This document shows, in pieces, positions 35,558 to 46,400 of a stretch of DNA of 64,000 bases. Both the position numbers and the translations under genes were made by a program. The notes under the pieces were generated by a model. It was not told the DNA's origin, searched no databases, and saw only the letters and a program-made list of their open reading frames with translations. The stretch is from Alphaproteobacteria bacterium. Lineage in GTDB: Bacteria > Pseudomonadota > Alphaproteobacteria > Sphingomonadales > Emcibacteraceae. The stretch lies in contig JAUIDN010000002.1 of the NCBI GenBank assembly GCA_030428615.1, forward strand, positions 186,001-250,000, given 5' to 3'. Within the stretch, counting starts at the first letter, position 1. The number at the start of each line of letters is the position of its first letter.

Positions 35558-36844
35558 TTGAGAGACGTATTATTAGCACTATTTTTGTTTTCTGCGTTTC
35601 CTGTAGTTATTTACAGGTATCAGGTAGGTGCAATGATTATCGGATTTATCTCCTTTATGTATCCTCAAAGTAATGCATATGGTTTTGCGCTTTCGATTCA
35701 ATGGCTTGATATATTTCTCGTTTTGACTGTCGCCGGTTATTTTTTAAAGCAGGGTTATAAGGAATATAAGCACCACACAATTATATCACTGGTTATATTC
35801 TTTTATCTGTGGGTCTGTTTATCAACGATATTTGGGATAAACTGGATGTTTTCATATGATCCGTGGGTTAAATTCTCGAAAATCCTGCTTCTGGCGTATG
35901 TAGTTTACGCCATGATTGGTACAGAAAAACGCCTTCTTGCCTTTACCAAAGTTATGGTGCTTTCACTTGGGTTTTATGGCATTAAGGGTGGACTATTTAC
36001 GATCCTGAGCGGCGGCTCTTCACATGTTCTTGGCCCGATTAACAGTTTCTACGCCGATAATAACGGCATGGCACTTGTTTTGAATATGACGCTTCCTTTT
36101 ATGGTATTTTTCATTACGCACGCAGAAAACATTTATCAACGATATTTCGCCCTCTTCTGCTCTATTTTTACAGCCATTGCCGTTCTCGGTACACAATCAA
36201 GAACCGGGCTCGCCGCGCTTGTGGTCACATTGCTCTATTTCACATGGCTGCAAAAAAGACTTGTCAGAGCCCTGATGATTCTTGTGCCCATCGCCTGCGT
36301 CGCTATTTTCTTTATGCCCGCAAGCTGGACAGAGCGTATGGAAACAACTACCGAACTCGAAACAGACGTATCCTTTCAGGGAAGGGTGGATATGTGGGAG
36401 GCATCTATTAGAATCGCAAACGATTATCCGATTTTGGGTGGCGGGTATAACGTAATTTACATACCGGAAGTAATTGTCAAGTATATACCGCTTGGTGTCA
36501 GGGCACGTGCCATTCACTCTGCATATTTCCAGATGATTGCCGAACACGGTTATGGCGGTCTTATAATTTTTGCGTTCATTCTGTTTTACACTTTCCAAAC
36601 TGCAAGAAGGGTTGGCCAACAGGCCAAACAAGTGCCGCACATGCAATGGATGATCGATTTTACTATTGCCATAAGGAGTGCAATTGCCGGTTATCTGGTC
36701 CTTGGTTTCACCGCAAATATCGCATTCTTTGATCTTCTGTATTTTATCATGGTCCTAACAGCGATAGCCGACAATCTGGTCCAGAAAGAATTGGGTCCGC
36801 AAAAATATAGTCCACGTCAATCAAAAATGGCGATCGCTGCATAA
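35558..36844 (+). CDS. Putative O-glycosylation ligase, exosortase A-associated (Wzy/O-antigen ligase family)
   Basis: A 428-aa polytopic membrane protein starting TTG, with AGAGGA 9 bases before it. MRDVLLALFLFSAFPVVIYR, FYGIKGGLFTILSGGSSHVLGPINSFYADNNGMALVLNMTLP and GTQSRTGLAAL match my memory of the exosortase A-associated O-ligase family, with the long periplasmic loop (about residues 265-310) typical of O-antigen ligases. Members transfer or polymerise glycans. No exosortase, glycosyltransferase or PEP-CTERM gene is beside it, so it is an orphan here. Confidence 0.75.
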   Translation: MRDVLLALFLFSAFPVVIYRYQVGAMIIGFISFMYPQSNAYGFALSIQWLDIFLVLTVAGYFLKQGYKEYKHHTIISLVIFFYLWVCLSTIFGINWMFSYDPWVKFSKILLLAYVVYAMIGTEKRLLAFTKVMVLSLGFYGIKGGLFTILSGGSSHVLGPINSFYADNNGMALVLNMTLPFMVFFITHAENIYQRYFALFCSIFTAIAVLGTQSRTGLAALVVTLLYFTWLQKRLVRALMILVPIACVAIFFMPASWTERMETTTELETDVSFQGRVDMWEASIRIANDYPILGGGYNVIYIPEVIVKYIPLGVRARAIHSAYFQMIAEHGYGGLIIFAFILFYTFQTARRVGQQAKQVPHMQWMIDFTIAIRSAIAGYLVLGFTANIAFFDLLYFIMVLTAIADNLVQKELGPQKYSPRQSKMAIAA

Positions 36845-36998
36845 CCTTTTTAGTCGTAGAAAATTTAATGACTTTTCCCGGCCTTTATTGTGCTTCCCGT
36901 TCCAAAGCGCACTCTAGGCTGCAACATTTTTTAGCTGATCTGTATCGATTGATTATGTTAATATCTGCTGATCACGACACGATCAGGAAAGTTATCAC

Positions 36999-37391
36999 AT
37001 GAAAAAAACCAACAAAGAATGGCAGGAAACACTTGAACCTGAAAACTATCAGGTAGCGCGCTGCGGCGGTACGGAACAACCCTTTAGTGGAAAATATTAC
37101 CATCACAAGGAAGACGGCACCTACACATGTATTTGTTGCGGGGCTAATTTATTCAGCTCTGAAACAAAGTATGATAGCGGCAGCGGATGGCCAAGCTACT
37201 ACGCGCCGTTCGATAAAAAATCTGTCAGTATTCATAGGGATACCAGCCATGGCATGATCAGAGAAGAAGTTAAATGCAGCAATTGTGATGCCCATCTAGG
37301 TCATGTGTTTCCAGATGGGCCGCCACCAACGGGACAGAGATACTGCATCAACAGCCTGTCCCTTGATTTTAAAGAAAATAAGAAAAGTTAA
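36999..37391 (+). CDS. msrB: Peptide-methionine (R)-S-oxide reductase MsrB
   Basis: A 130-aa enzyme that repairs the R form of methionine sulfoxide. Zinc-binding CXXC pairs (CICCGANLF and [12 protein letters not shown]), the active region [11 protein letters not shown] and the catalytic Cys in [11 protein letters not shown] are present. A small inverted repeat (CTGATC/GATCAG at 36968-36986) overlaps the ribosome-site region. Convergent with nrdB, with 9 bases between the stops. Confidence 0.96.
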   Translation: MKKTNKEWQETLEPENYQVARCGGTEQPFSGKYYHHKEDGTYTCICCGANLFSSETKYDSGSGWPSYYAPFDKKSVSIHRDTSHGMIREEVKCSNCDAHLGHVFPDGPPPTGQRYCINSLSLDFKENKKS

Positions 37392-37400
37392 GTACCGATT

Positions 37401-38360
37401 TTAATCGAATGCTTCTTCCCATTTCCCTTTTGTGGAAGCACGTGAATATTCAGTGGCCCTGTTTTCAAAAAAGTTGGTATGTTCAATTCCGTTCAGGATT
37501 TCGTCCATCCACGGTAGCGGGTTATTTCCAACAAAATAGATGGGGTTTAAAGCAAGTTGGGTTAAGCGGCGATCCGCGATATAGCGTATATAATCTTTAA
37601 CTTCCTGTGCTGTCAGCCCTTCAATATCACCCATTTCAAAGGCCAGATCAATAAATGCATCTTCGTGTTTTACGATCGTTTTACAGGCTTCGGTGATATC
37701 ATTCTGAAGCTCATCGGTCCAGACTTCGGAATTTTCACGGACAAATGTATGAAACAATTTAATCACAGATGTCATGTGAAGTGTTTCATCACGTACCGAC
37801 CAGGTTACAATTTGTCCCATTCCCTTCATTTTGTTGAAGCGGGGAAAATTCATCAAAATGGCAAATGACGCAAATAACTGCAGACCTTCAGTGAAAGCCC
37901 CGAAAACCGCCAGAGTTTTCGCAATATCTTCCTTGGTATCAACGCCCCACATTTGCATGTAATCGTATTTATCCTTCATTTCCGAATATTTAAGGAACGC
38001 TTCATATTCTGAATCCGGTATCCCCAATGTATCCAGAAGGTGGCTATAGGCTGCTACGTGAATTGTTTCCATATTGGAAAAAGCGGCTAGCATCATCTGT
38101 ATTTCTGTAGGTTTAAAAACACGACTATATTTCTGCATATAGCAATTGTTCACTTCCACATCCGCCTGGGTAAAAAATCTGAAAATCTGCATGAGCAAAT
38201 TTTTCTCCGCATCCGATATTTTCATATTCCAGTCTTTAATATCATCCGCCATCGGCACTTCTTCAGGCAACCAGTGAACACGTTGCTGCGTAAGCCAGGC
38301 ATCATATGCCCAAGGATATTCAAAAGGTTTATAGTAGATACGTTCCTCAAGTAATGGCAT
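37401..38360 (-). CDS. nrdB: Ribonucleotide reductase beta subunit, class I
   Basis: A 319-aa protein carrying the di-iron tyrosyl radical. The metal and radical motif METIHVAAY supplies a Glu, a His and the radical Tyr in the usual E-x2-H-x3-Y spacing. A later RDETLHMTSV gives more iron ligands, and FFTQADVEVNN lies in the first helix. It works with the alpha subunit encoded just upstream on the same strand (32-base gap) to make deoxynucleotides. Confidence 0.95.
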   Translation of the reverse strand: MPLLEERIYYKPFEYPWAYDAWLTQQRVHWLPEEVPMADDIKDWNMKISDAEKNLLMQIFRFFTQADVEVNNCYMQKYSRVFKPTEIQMMLAAFSNMETIHVAAYSHLLDTLGIPDSEYEAFLKYSEMKDKYDYMQMWGVDTKEDIAKTLAVFGAFTEGLQLFASFAILMNFPRFNKMKGMGQIVTWSVRDETLHMTSVIKLFHTFVRENSEVWTDELQNDITEACKTIVKHEDAFIDLAFEMGDIEGLTAQEVKDYIRYIADRRLTQLALNPIYFVGNNPLPWMDEILNGIEHTNFFENRATEYSRASTKGKWEEAFD

Positions 38361-38392
38361 TAATTTTACCTAATATTTCAATGGGTTATATG

Positions 38393-40234
38393 TTACTGGC
38401 AAGACAGGCACTCTTCATAATCAGACGCGCTTTGCGCTTTCGCCATCGCCTTTAGCATTTCTCCTCTTGCCGTTTCACCGGACGCTTCTGAACTTTCAGC
38501 GCGTTGAATTGAAAGTGAGCGACAATAATAAAGGCTTTTAAGTCCTTTTTTCCATGCCTGGAAGTGAATCTGATGGAGATCTCGTTTGTGAACATCTGCT
38601 GGCAAGAAAATATTCACGGATTGTGCCTGGTCAACCAACGGCGCTCGGTCCGCAGAATGTTCGACCACCCAGCGTTGGTCCAGTTCGAAAGCCGTCTTAA
38701 AGACATCTTTCTCATGATTATCCAGAAAATCAAGATGCTGAACGGATCCACCGTTAACGGTGATATTCGACCATACTTCTTCGGTGTTTTTGCCCTTTTG
38801 TTCAAGTAGTTTTTTAAGTGCGCGATTGCGAACATTAAACGACCCGGAAAGCGTCTTCTGTGTAAAACTGTTCGCGGCTATTGGCTCAATTCCGGGACTG
38901 GCACCACCGCAAATAATTGAAATGGATGCTGTTGGTGCTATGGCCGTTTTATTGGAGAAACGTTCCATAATTCCATAGTCTGCTGCATCCGGGCAGGCCC
39001 CTTTTTCATGAGCCAGGGTAACGGAGGCTTTATCAACGCCTTCTTTAATATGGTTAAAGATTTTTTTATTCCATACCTGTGCCATCACAGATTCAAACGG
39101 AATCATCCGGTCCTGCAGAAATGAATGAAAGCCCATTGCACCAAGGCCGACACTTCTTTCCCGCATTGCTGCATATTTCGCACGTGACATGGAATCCGGT
39201 GCCCGGTCTATAAAATCCTGAAGCACATTGTCAAGAAAACGCATCAGGTCTTCTATGAAATGCTCTTCTTCCTTCCATTCGTCGTATTTTTCAAGATTGA
39301 TGGAAGACAGACAACATACGGCAGTCCGCGCGTTGCCGAGGTGATCTATTCCGGTAGGCAGGGTTATTTCACAACATAGATTTGACGTTTTGACATTCAA
39401 CCCTGCAAGTTTGTGATGTTCCGGTGTTGCGTCATTTACGTGATCAATATTAAGGATATAAGGCTCACCCGTTTCAATTCGCGCTGTCAGAATTCTGACC
39501 CACAGTTCACGGGCGGAAATTGTTTTTTGCACTGTGCCGTCATGCGGACTGGTCAGCGCCCATTTCTCATCCGTTTCAACGGCCCGCATAAACGCGTTTG
39601 AAACGGCAATACCATGATGCAGATTAAGGGCTTTACGGTTTGGATCACCCCCTGTTGGGCGACGAATTTCAACGAATTCTTCGATCTCGGGATGGCTGAT
39701 TGGCAAATAGACGGCGGCGCTACCACGGCGAAGCGAACCTTGTGAAATCGCCAGCGTTTGGCTATCCATCACCCTGATGAACGGGATGATGCCTGACGTT
39801 TTACCATTGGTACTGACATTCTCACCAATTGACCGTAAATTTCCCCAGAAGCTGCCAATGCCGCCCCCTTTTGAGGCAAGCCATACATTTTCGTTCCATA
39901 GCTCAACAATGCCAGACAAACTGTCATTTGCTTCATTTAAAAAACAGGAAATCGGCAAGCCCCGTTTGGTACCGCCATTGCTGAGAACCGGCGTTGCAGG
40001 CATAAACCATAATCGGCTGATATAATCATAAAGACGCTGTGAATGCGCTTCATCATCACCATAATAGCTCGCTACGCGGGCAAACATATCCTGAAAAGTT
40101 TCGCCAGGCATGAGATATCGATCCGTGAGCGTTGCTTTACCAAAATCTGTAAGCAAGTCATCTCTGCTTTCATCGATGAGCACGCGCGAATGATCTTTAA
40201 CCTGAATAGTTTCGTTAAGCACTGAAGCTGACAA
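38393..40234 (-). CDS. nrdA: Ribonucleotide reductase alpha subunit, class I, without ATP cone
   Basis: Catalytic subunit of 613 aa. Radical-transfer and active-site residues are visible: PISCFLNEANDSLSG, SNLCCEITLPTG, NLEKYDEW, QKTLSGSFNV-type loops and a C-terminal CLSC redox pair. The N-terminal ATP cone of many NrdA proteins is absent, so allosteric activity control must differ or be carried by NrdB or lost. A frame extends to 40312 (TTG). I prefer the TTG at 40234 because AGGGAG stands 7 bases before it and a TATAAT promoter element at 40314-40319 leaves 40235-40306 as leader. Confidence 0.9.
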   Translation of the reverse strand: MSASVLNETIQVKDHSRVLIDESRDDLLTDFGKATLTDRYLMPGETFQDMFARVASYYGDDEAHSQRLYDYISRLWFMPATPVLSNGGTKRGLPISCFLNEANDSLSGIVELWNENVWLASKGGGIGSFWGNLRSIGENVSTNGKTSGIIPFIRVMDSQTLAISQGSLRRGSAAVYLPISHPEIEEFVEIRRPTGGDPNRKALNLHHGIAVSNAFMRAVETDEKWALTSPHDGTVQKTISARELWVRILTARIETGEPYILNIDHVNDATPEHHKLAGLNVKTSNLCCEITLPTGIDHLGNARTAVCCLSSINLEKYDEWKEEEHFIEDLMRFLDNVLQDFIDRAPDSMSRAKYAAMRERSVGLGAMGFHSFLQDRMIPFESVMAQVWNKKIFNHIKEGVDKASVTLAHEKGACPDAADYGIMERFSNKTAIAPTASISIICGGASPGIEPIAANSFTQKTLSGSFNVRNRALKKLLEQKGKNTEEVWSNITVNGGSVQHLDFLDNHEKDVFKTAFELDQRWVVEHSADRAPLVDQAQSVNIFLPADVHKRDLHQIHFQAWKKGLKSLYYCRSLSIQRAESSEASGETARGEMLKAMAKAQSASDYEECLSCQ

Positions 40235-40607
40235 TTTTCCACTCCCTAAAATCCAATCCGAACATTCTTTCGGACGAAAAGTATTTTTTAAAAACGACTC
40301 CGAAAAAGCCAAAATTATACGATAGAATTCATCCTACATGAACCTAATGGCTTATTTTCTGAAGCGTTTATTGTATTTTTTTGAGCAACTACATTCTGTC
40401 TTTAAAAAAACAAATCACCCTAGTTATTATTATAAATTCGGCTAGAGTATTGTAGTATAATCATTTTCTTGATTGCTACCCTTAAAAATTCAAATAACAC
40501 AAGATATGGTATTTACGTCTCATTCCAATGTCAACAACTAGTATGTCGCTATTTTATAAAATTTTATGAATAGCAATATTTCTGCGGGCTTCGGCCTGAA
40601 AAAAAAT
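40235..40607. other. nrdA leader and intergenic region
   Basis: AT-rich 373-base stretch between hrpB and nrdA. It holds a leader with a small dyad (TCCGAA/TTCGGA near 40253-40272), the nrdA promoter, and one sequence at 40497-40512 (ACACAAGATATGGTAT) agreeing with the NrdR box at 13 of 16 positions. NrdR boxes normally come in pairs and I found no second one, so the box is only tentative. Nothing else is evident. Confidence 0.4.
40314..40342 (-). promoter_or_regulatory. Probable nrdA promoter
   Basis: Minus-strand TATAAT at 40319-40314 is a perfect -10 element. At 17 bases upstream the -35 hexamer is TTCATG, a 3 of 6 match. Transcription would begin near 40306, inside the longer nrdA frame, which supports the later TTG start. 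Confidence 0.45.
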
Positions 40608-43106
40608 TTATTTTTTTTGCTTCGCTTTTCGTGTCGCCGGCGCTTCGAGCGGATCGTCTGGCCAGGGGTGCTTCGGATAGCGACCTTTCATTTCTTTTTT
40701 TATGTCGTGGTAAGAACTTTTCCAGAAGCCTTTCAGGTCCTTTGTTATCTGTAGCGGCCTTTGCGCCGGTGACAATAAATGTAATGAAAGTTTCAGCTTT
40801 CCCCCTAAAATGGCTGGGGTTTCGGTAGCTCCAAACATTTCCTGCAGTTTCACGCTAAGCGCGGGTGGGTCGCTTTCATAATCAACCGCTATATTTGAAC
40901 CGCTCGGGACCGTTATATGTGTGGGTACCAGTTCATCCAATTGCCGTTGCTGTTCCCACGATAAAATATTTTTCAAAATCGGGTACATGTCCAATTTTTG
41001 CAAGGTGGCCAAACTATTCACATTATCAAGATAGGGTCCCAACCAATCTTCAAGGCTGTTTAGCAATATTTCATCACTGAACTGCGGCATTTCTTGTTCC
41101 ATAAGGGAAGCCCGTTTCCTCAGCATTCGGCTTTTTTTGTCCCACGGCAAAATATCTATCCCGGAAGATTTTATACCCTTTATCATTTCTGACTTAACTT
41201 TTTCTCCATCAGGTTTTTCCAATCTTTGAGTGGAAAGCGGCATTTGCTGCAACATTCTTTTCCTCTCCGTTTTCACGGTCTTTGATTGCGGATCCCATTT
41301 TATCACTTCCTTTTCTTTTATTTGCGCCGCAAAATTTTCTTCTATTTCGTCTTGCTCAATTGGTGCGGCCAGAAAAATACGGGCGTCCCTTCCGGCCAGG
41401 TCCAAATGACCAACAGATAAAAATCTTTCCGTTGCAATCGGGTCATCGGCAGGAAGTATCGCACCGCGACCGCCTGATAGAATAAAGCTCCCGGCCTGGC
41501 CAGCCCGAAGGGCGGCGATTCTATCCGGAAAAGCAATCGCCAGACATATTCCAATTTTTCCTGGCATAACATTATTATCCCGGACTGAATATCTTTTTGC
41601 CCATATTTTGACCTGTCTTAATATGTTTTTGGCAAGACCAACGTTACACCCTAGTTTAGCGGCCTGCTTTAATTCACCGTCCCTTACATGCAGAAGTGCT
41701 TCTATACGAAGCCTTAAATCAACAGTGCGCTGATCGGGACCCAGCCTTAAAATGTCCCTTTCTTCAAGAAGCGCAGCAACCATAAGTGCTGTCATACCAA
41801 GGTTCTGTTCTTTTGCTTTTGTTATCATATGTGCAAACCGGGGATGCATCGGAAATTTTGATATCATTTTCCCATGATCCGTAATCCGGCCCTCAACATC
41901 CAAAGCTTCAAGCGACATCAGTAATTCTTTTGCTTTATCCAATGAGTTTTGATCAGGCACATCCAGCCATTTCAGGGTACCGGCGTCCTTGATGCCCCAT
42001 AGCGCAAGGTCAAGTGCGAGCGGCGTCAAATCCACACGGGCGATTTCCGGCTCCCCGTGCGCCACAAGCGCACGGTTTGACGCTTCGCTCCATAACCTGT
42101 AACACACTCCCTCTTCCAGACGGCCCGCGCGCCCGGCCCTTTGATCAGCCGAGGCTTTGGAAACTTTGGATGTCTGAAGCCTTGTCATGCCCGATCGCAA
42201 ATCATGCGCCGCATATCTTTGAAGACCACTATCGATAACGATTCGTATACCTTCGATGGTCAGGCTGGTTTCAGCAATCGCCGTAGAGAGAACGATTTTA
42301 CGTTTACCTTCCGGTGCTTTTTCGATTGCCCGGTCCTGTTCTGAAAAGGGCATCATCCCATATAGAGGGCATAATAATATATCCGGACTGAGCAGGTTTT
42401 GTTCCAGCAACTTTTTTGTCCGTTCAATTTCACGGGCACCGGGTAAAAAAACAAGTATGCTTCCAGTTTCGCTGTCCAGCGCCTTCAATATCGCTGCTGC
42501 GGTTTCTTCCTCTATTCGCGCTGCAGGGGCTATATTTATATATTTGTGTATAACGGGAAAGCTGCGCCCTTCACTGGTTAATAAGGGGACATCACCCATC
42601 AGCGTTGCCACTTTTTTGCCGTCGAGTGTCGCTGACATCACTAGAATTTTAAGGTCATCACGCAAACCTTCCTGAATATCCAGACCAAGAGCAAGCCCGA
42701 GATCCGCTTCAATAGATCTTTCGTGAAATTCATCAAAAATAATAAGCCCGACATCAGAAAGTTCTGGATCACTTTGTAATTTTCTTATGAGAACGCCTTC
42801 GGTAACCACTTCAATTTTAGTATCGGGGCTCACTTTATTATCCATCCTGACCCTATAACCGACCCTTTGCCCGACTTTTTCCCCCAACGTTTCTGCCATC
42901 CGTCTCGCGGCGGCACGTGCGGCCAGACGCCGGGGCTCAAGCATAATAATCTTTTTTCCTTTAAGCCATTTTTCAGTAAGCAGCTCAAGTGGCACAACAG
43001 TTGTTTTCCCGGCACCGGGTGGTGCCTGTAACACGGCGTTGTTGTGGGTTAAGAAATGCCTTTTAAGGTCCGGAATGATTTCATAAATGGGGAGCGAATG
43101 CGTCAT
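40608..43106 (-). CDS. hrpB: ATP-dependent helicase HrpB
   Basis: DEAH-box helicase of 832 aa from the chosen ATG. Motifs: APPGAGKTTVVPLE (I), DEFHERS (DEAH-like II), SATLDGKKV (III) and QRAGRAGRLEEGVCYRLW (VI). The HrpB-type C-terminal region follows (GRGAILPADDPIATERFLSVGHLDLAGRDARI; ending PKHPWPDDPLEAP). Its biological role in bacteria is poorly known. The frame opens at a TTG at 43136, but the ATG at 43106 has AGGA 4 bases before it and fits the family start. Confidence 0.93.
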   Translation of the reverse strand: MTHSLPIYEIIPDLKRHFLTHNNAVLQAPPGAGKTTVVPLELLTEKWLKGKKIIMLEPRRLAARAAARRMAETLGEKVGQRVGYRVRMDNKVSPDTKIEVVTEGVLIRKLQSDPELSDVGLIIFDEFHERSIEADLGLALGLDIQEGLRDDLKILVMSATLDGKKVATLMGDVPLLTSEGRSFPVIHKYINIAPAARIEEETAAAILKALDSETGSILVFLPGAREIERTKKLLEQNLLSPDILLCPLYGMMPFSEQDRAIEKAPEGKRKIVLSTAIAETSLTIEGIRIVIDSGLQRYAAHDLRSGMTRLQTSKVSKASADQRAGRAGRLEEGVCYRLWSEASNRALVAHGEPEIARVDLTPLALDLALWGIKDAGTLKWLDVPDQNSLDKAKELLMSLEALDVEGRITDHGKMISKFPMHPRFAHMITKAKEQNLGMTALMVAALLEERDILRLGPDQRTVDLRLRIEALLHVRDGELKQAAKLGCNVGLAKNILRQVKIWAKRYSVRDNNVMPGKIGICLAIAFPDRIAALRAGQAGSFILSGGRGAILPADDPIATERFLSVGHLDLAGRDARIFLAAPIEQDEIEENFAAQIKEKEVIKWDPQSKTVKTERKRMLQQMPLSTQRLEKPDGEKVKSEMIKGIKSSGIDILPWDKKSRMLRKRASLMEQEMPQFSDEILLNSLEDWLGPYLDNVNSLATLQKLDMYPILKNILSWEQQRQLDELVPTHITVPSGSNIAVDYESDPPALSVKLQEMFGATETPAILGGKLKLSLHLLSPAQRPLQITKDLKGFWKSSYHDIKKEMKGRYPKHPWPDDPLEAPATRKAKQKK

Positions 43107-43497
43107 ACTATCCTGTCTACAAAGAGATTTTGTCAAAGTAAATATTCTAATTAATTACCCGATTTATAATCTTATTCTAAAATATTCTTTTATTTTACAG
43201 ATGACAAAAAGAATATTCTTCTGAATTAACCATTTTTAATCTTGCATTTTTAAAAACTCCCTGTAAATATAGCGTCCGGATACAGTTACAGACTGCAGTG
43301 ACCGCGGGTTAAACCCTGTTTAGCATAACCGTAAATTGCAGTTGTCTACAAAAATGCCGAGAGTGGATCATAAACAACTTTCTCATTTGGGAAACGTGGT
43401 TCTTGATGCTCGGTCTTGTGTGCGATTTTGAATTAGATGCTTCTAATTTCTTAATCGCCAATAGTATGACAAACTTATAGTTATAAGGAATTATTAA
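43107..43497. other. Intergenic region between hrpB and gltB
   Basis: A 391-base, AT-rich divergent region with no gene that I can support. It contains three AATATTCT copies (43141-43148, 43181-43188 and 43212-43219), two of them within near-palindromes such as AGAATATTCT. It also has a short dyad GGGTTAAACCC near 43306-43318. Both the hrpB and gltB promoters should lie here, but I cannot point to clear -35/-10 pairs. Confidence 0.5.
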
Positions 43498-46400
43498 ATG
43501 ACCCATCAGGTGCCATTAAATAGTCGAGGACTGCCCAAATCACAGGGACTATATGCTCCCGAAAATGAGCATGATGCTTGCGGAATCGGTTTTCTGGCCA
43601 ATATAAAGGGTAAGAAAAGTCATGATATTGTAAAGCAGGGCTTACAGATCCTTGAGAATCTGACACACCGTGGTGCTGTTGGCGCTGATCCTCTAGCCGG
43701 CGATGGAGCAGGAATCCTTCTGCAAATTCCTGATGAGTTTATGCGCGCGGAAACAAAAAAAGCGGGCATCAAGCTCCCGAAAGAAGGCAAATATGGGGTG
43801 CTGATGATTTTTCTGCCTCACGAGAAAAAAACAAGGGAGAAAATCAAAAAGGTTTTTGAAGATCTTGTCGCACAGGAAGGGCAGAAATTTTTAGGTTGGC
43901 GGGATGTGCCGACCGATAATTCCAAATTCAGCGAAAATGTGAAATCGACCGAGCCCTTCATTGCCCAAGGCTTTGTCGGACAGGCAGATAATATCAAAAG
44001 CAACAATGATTTTGAACTTAAACTCTACATCATTCGAAAACAGCTTTCCAATATTGTGCTTGAAATGAAAGAAGACACGAGCGCCTATTATGGTTGTAGC
44101 TGTTCAAGCCGCACCGTTCTTTATAAAGGTATGCTACTCGCCGGTCAGGTCGGTGAATATTATAAAGATCTGGTTGACGAACGCGTAAAATCGGCGCTCG
44201 CGCTCGTGCATCAACGCTTCTCAACAAATACCTTCCCGACATGGGGCCTTGCACAGCCATTTCGGATGGTTTGCCATAATGGTGAAATCAATACGGTCCG
44301 GGGTAACGTAAACTGGATGGCGTCACGACGCTTTAACATGAAATCAAGTGTTATCGGCGATGATCTTGCCAAGCTCTGGCCCCTTATTCCAGAGGGACTT
44401 TCAGATACAGCCTGTTTTGATAACGCTCTTGAGCTGCTTGTGGCGGGTGGATACAGCATCACACATGCGATGATGATGCTGATACCGGAAGCATGGGCCG
44501 GCAATCCGCTTATGAATGCGCAAAGAAAAGCATTTTATGAATATCATGCCGCGCTCATGGAACCATGGGATGGCCCCGCAGCTGTTGCATTTACCGATGG
44601 TGTTCAGATCGGGGCAACACTTGACCGCAACGGTCTTCGGCCCGCGCGCTATATTGTCACGGATGATGACATGGTAATATTGGCATCAGAAGCCGGTGTA
44701 TTACCAATAAAAGAAGAAAATATTGTACAAAAATGGCGGCTTCAGCCGGGCAAAATGTTGCTTATTGATACTGCCGAAGGACGCATTATTTCTGATGATG
44801 AAATCAAGAATGACATGGCGACCGCGTTTGAGTATCAGGATATCTTAAACCGCACGCAGATCAAATTGGAAGAGCTGCCCTCCGAAGTAGCGCCCCTACC
44901 CGCGAGCGGCGATGATCTTTTGCAAAAACAGCAGGCGTTTGGATATACACAGGAAGATCTGAAGCTTCTTTTCCCGCCGATGGTCACTAGTGGTCAGGAA
45001 GCACTTGGGTCAATGGGAACGGATACGCCGATATCGGCGCTTTCCGATAAATCGAAGCTTCTTTATACTTATTTTAAACAGAATTTTGCGCAGGTAACCA
45101 ACCCGCCTATAGACCCGATCCGTGAAGAAGCCGTGATGTCGCTTGTCTCCTTCATCGGGCCAAGGCCAAACCTGCTGGATCTGGAAGGCGTTGGAACTCA
45201 CAAGCGCCTCGAAGTCAGCCAGCCAATTTTGCGTAATCAGGATCTGGAAAAAATTCGTACCATTGGCGATATTCCCGACAATGATTTTCGCACAATAACC
45301 ATTGATTACACCTACGATGCTGAAAAAGGGGCCGACGGGATGGATAACGCCATCGAAAGCATCTGTCTGCTTGCGGAAGTTGCTGTTATTGAAGGAGATA
45401 ATATTATTATCCTTTCTGACCGCAATGTTTCAGCGGAAAAAATTGCCATTCCGTCACTGCTTGCGACATCAGCCGTGCATCACCATCTGATCCGCAAAGG
45501 GCTTAGAACATCCGTTGGACTGGTCGTTGAAACCGGCGAAGCCCGTGAGGTGCATCATTTCTGTGCGCTTGCCGGGTATGGCGCCGAAGCCATAAATCCC
45601 TATCTTGCCTTTGAAACAATTGAGAACATGCTGCCGCAGCTTCCGGAAGAAGTGAATTCCATTACCGCGAAGCAGCGTTACGTCAAAGCGATTAACAAAG
45701 GGATTTTAAAAGTAATGTCCAAAATGGGCATTTCAACATACCAGTCTTACTGCGGGGCACAAATTTTCGATGCCGTGGGATTAAACAGCGCCTTTATTGA
45801 GAAATATTTCACGAACACCAAAACTGCGATCGAGGGGGTCGGCCTTCCGGAAGTGGCCCGTGAAACCGTTATGCGCCATGCGCAGGCTTTCGGAGATAGT
45901 TTGATTTATAAGAAATCTTTGGATGTTGGCGGTGATTATGCTGTCCGGGTTCGCGGCGAAGCCCATCAGTGGAATTTTGACAGTATCAGTTCCTTACAGC
46001 ACGCGGTAAGAGCAAATTCCGCCGAAACATACGAAGAGTATGCGCGCATTGTTAATGAGCAGTCGGAAAAGCTTATGACCCCACGTGGCTTGTTTAAGGT
46101 TAAATCAATTGGAAAAGCAATCCCCATTGATGAGGTCGAGCCTGCATCGGAAATTGTTAAACGTTTTGCAACCGGTGCCATGTCATTCGGTTCCATCAGC
46201 CGCGAAGCACATACCACACTGGCGATTGCTATGAACAGGATCGGCGGGAAATCGAATACGGGTGAAGGTGGTGAAGAACCCGACCGATTTAAGCGCGATA
46301 GAAATGGAGACCTTCGTCGTAGCGCAATTAAACAGGTTGCTTCTGGCCGTTTTGGCGTGACAACAGAATATTTGGTCAACGCCGATGATATCCAGATCAA

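Noticed and set aside
36968-36986. CTGATC/GATCAG dyad before msrB as a riboswitch-like element
   Set aside because: Only six base pairs with a 7-base loop, and no known regulator; mentioned in the msrB entry only.
43137-43497. Possible tRNA or riboswitch in the hrpB-gltB gap
   Set aside because: Short dyads are present but no cloverleaf, anticodon arm or known riboswitch core could be traced.
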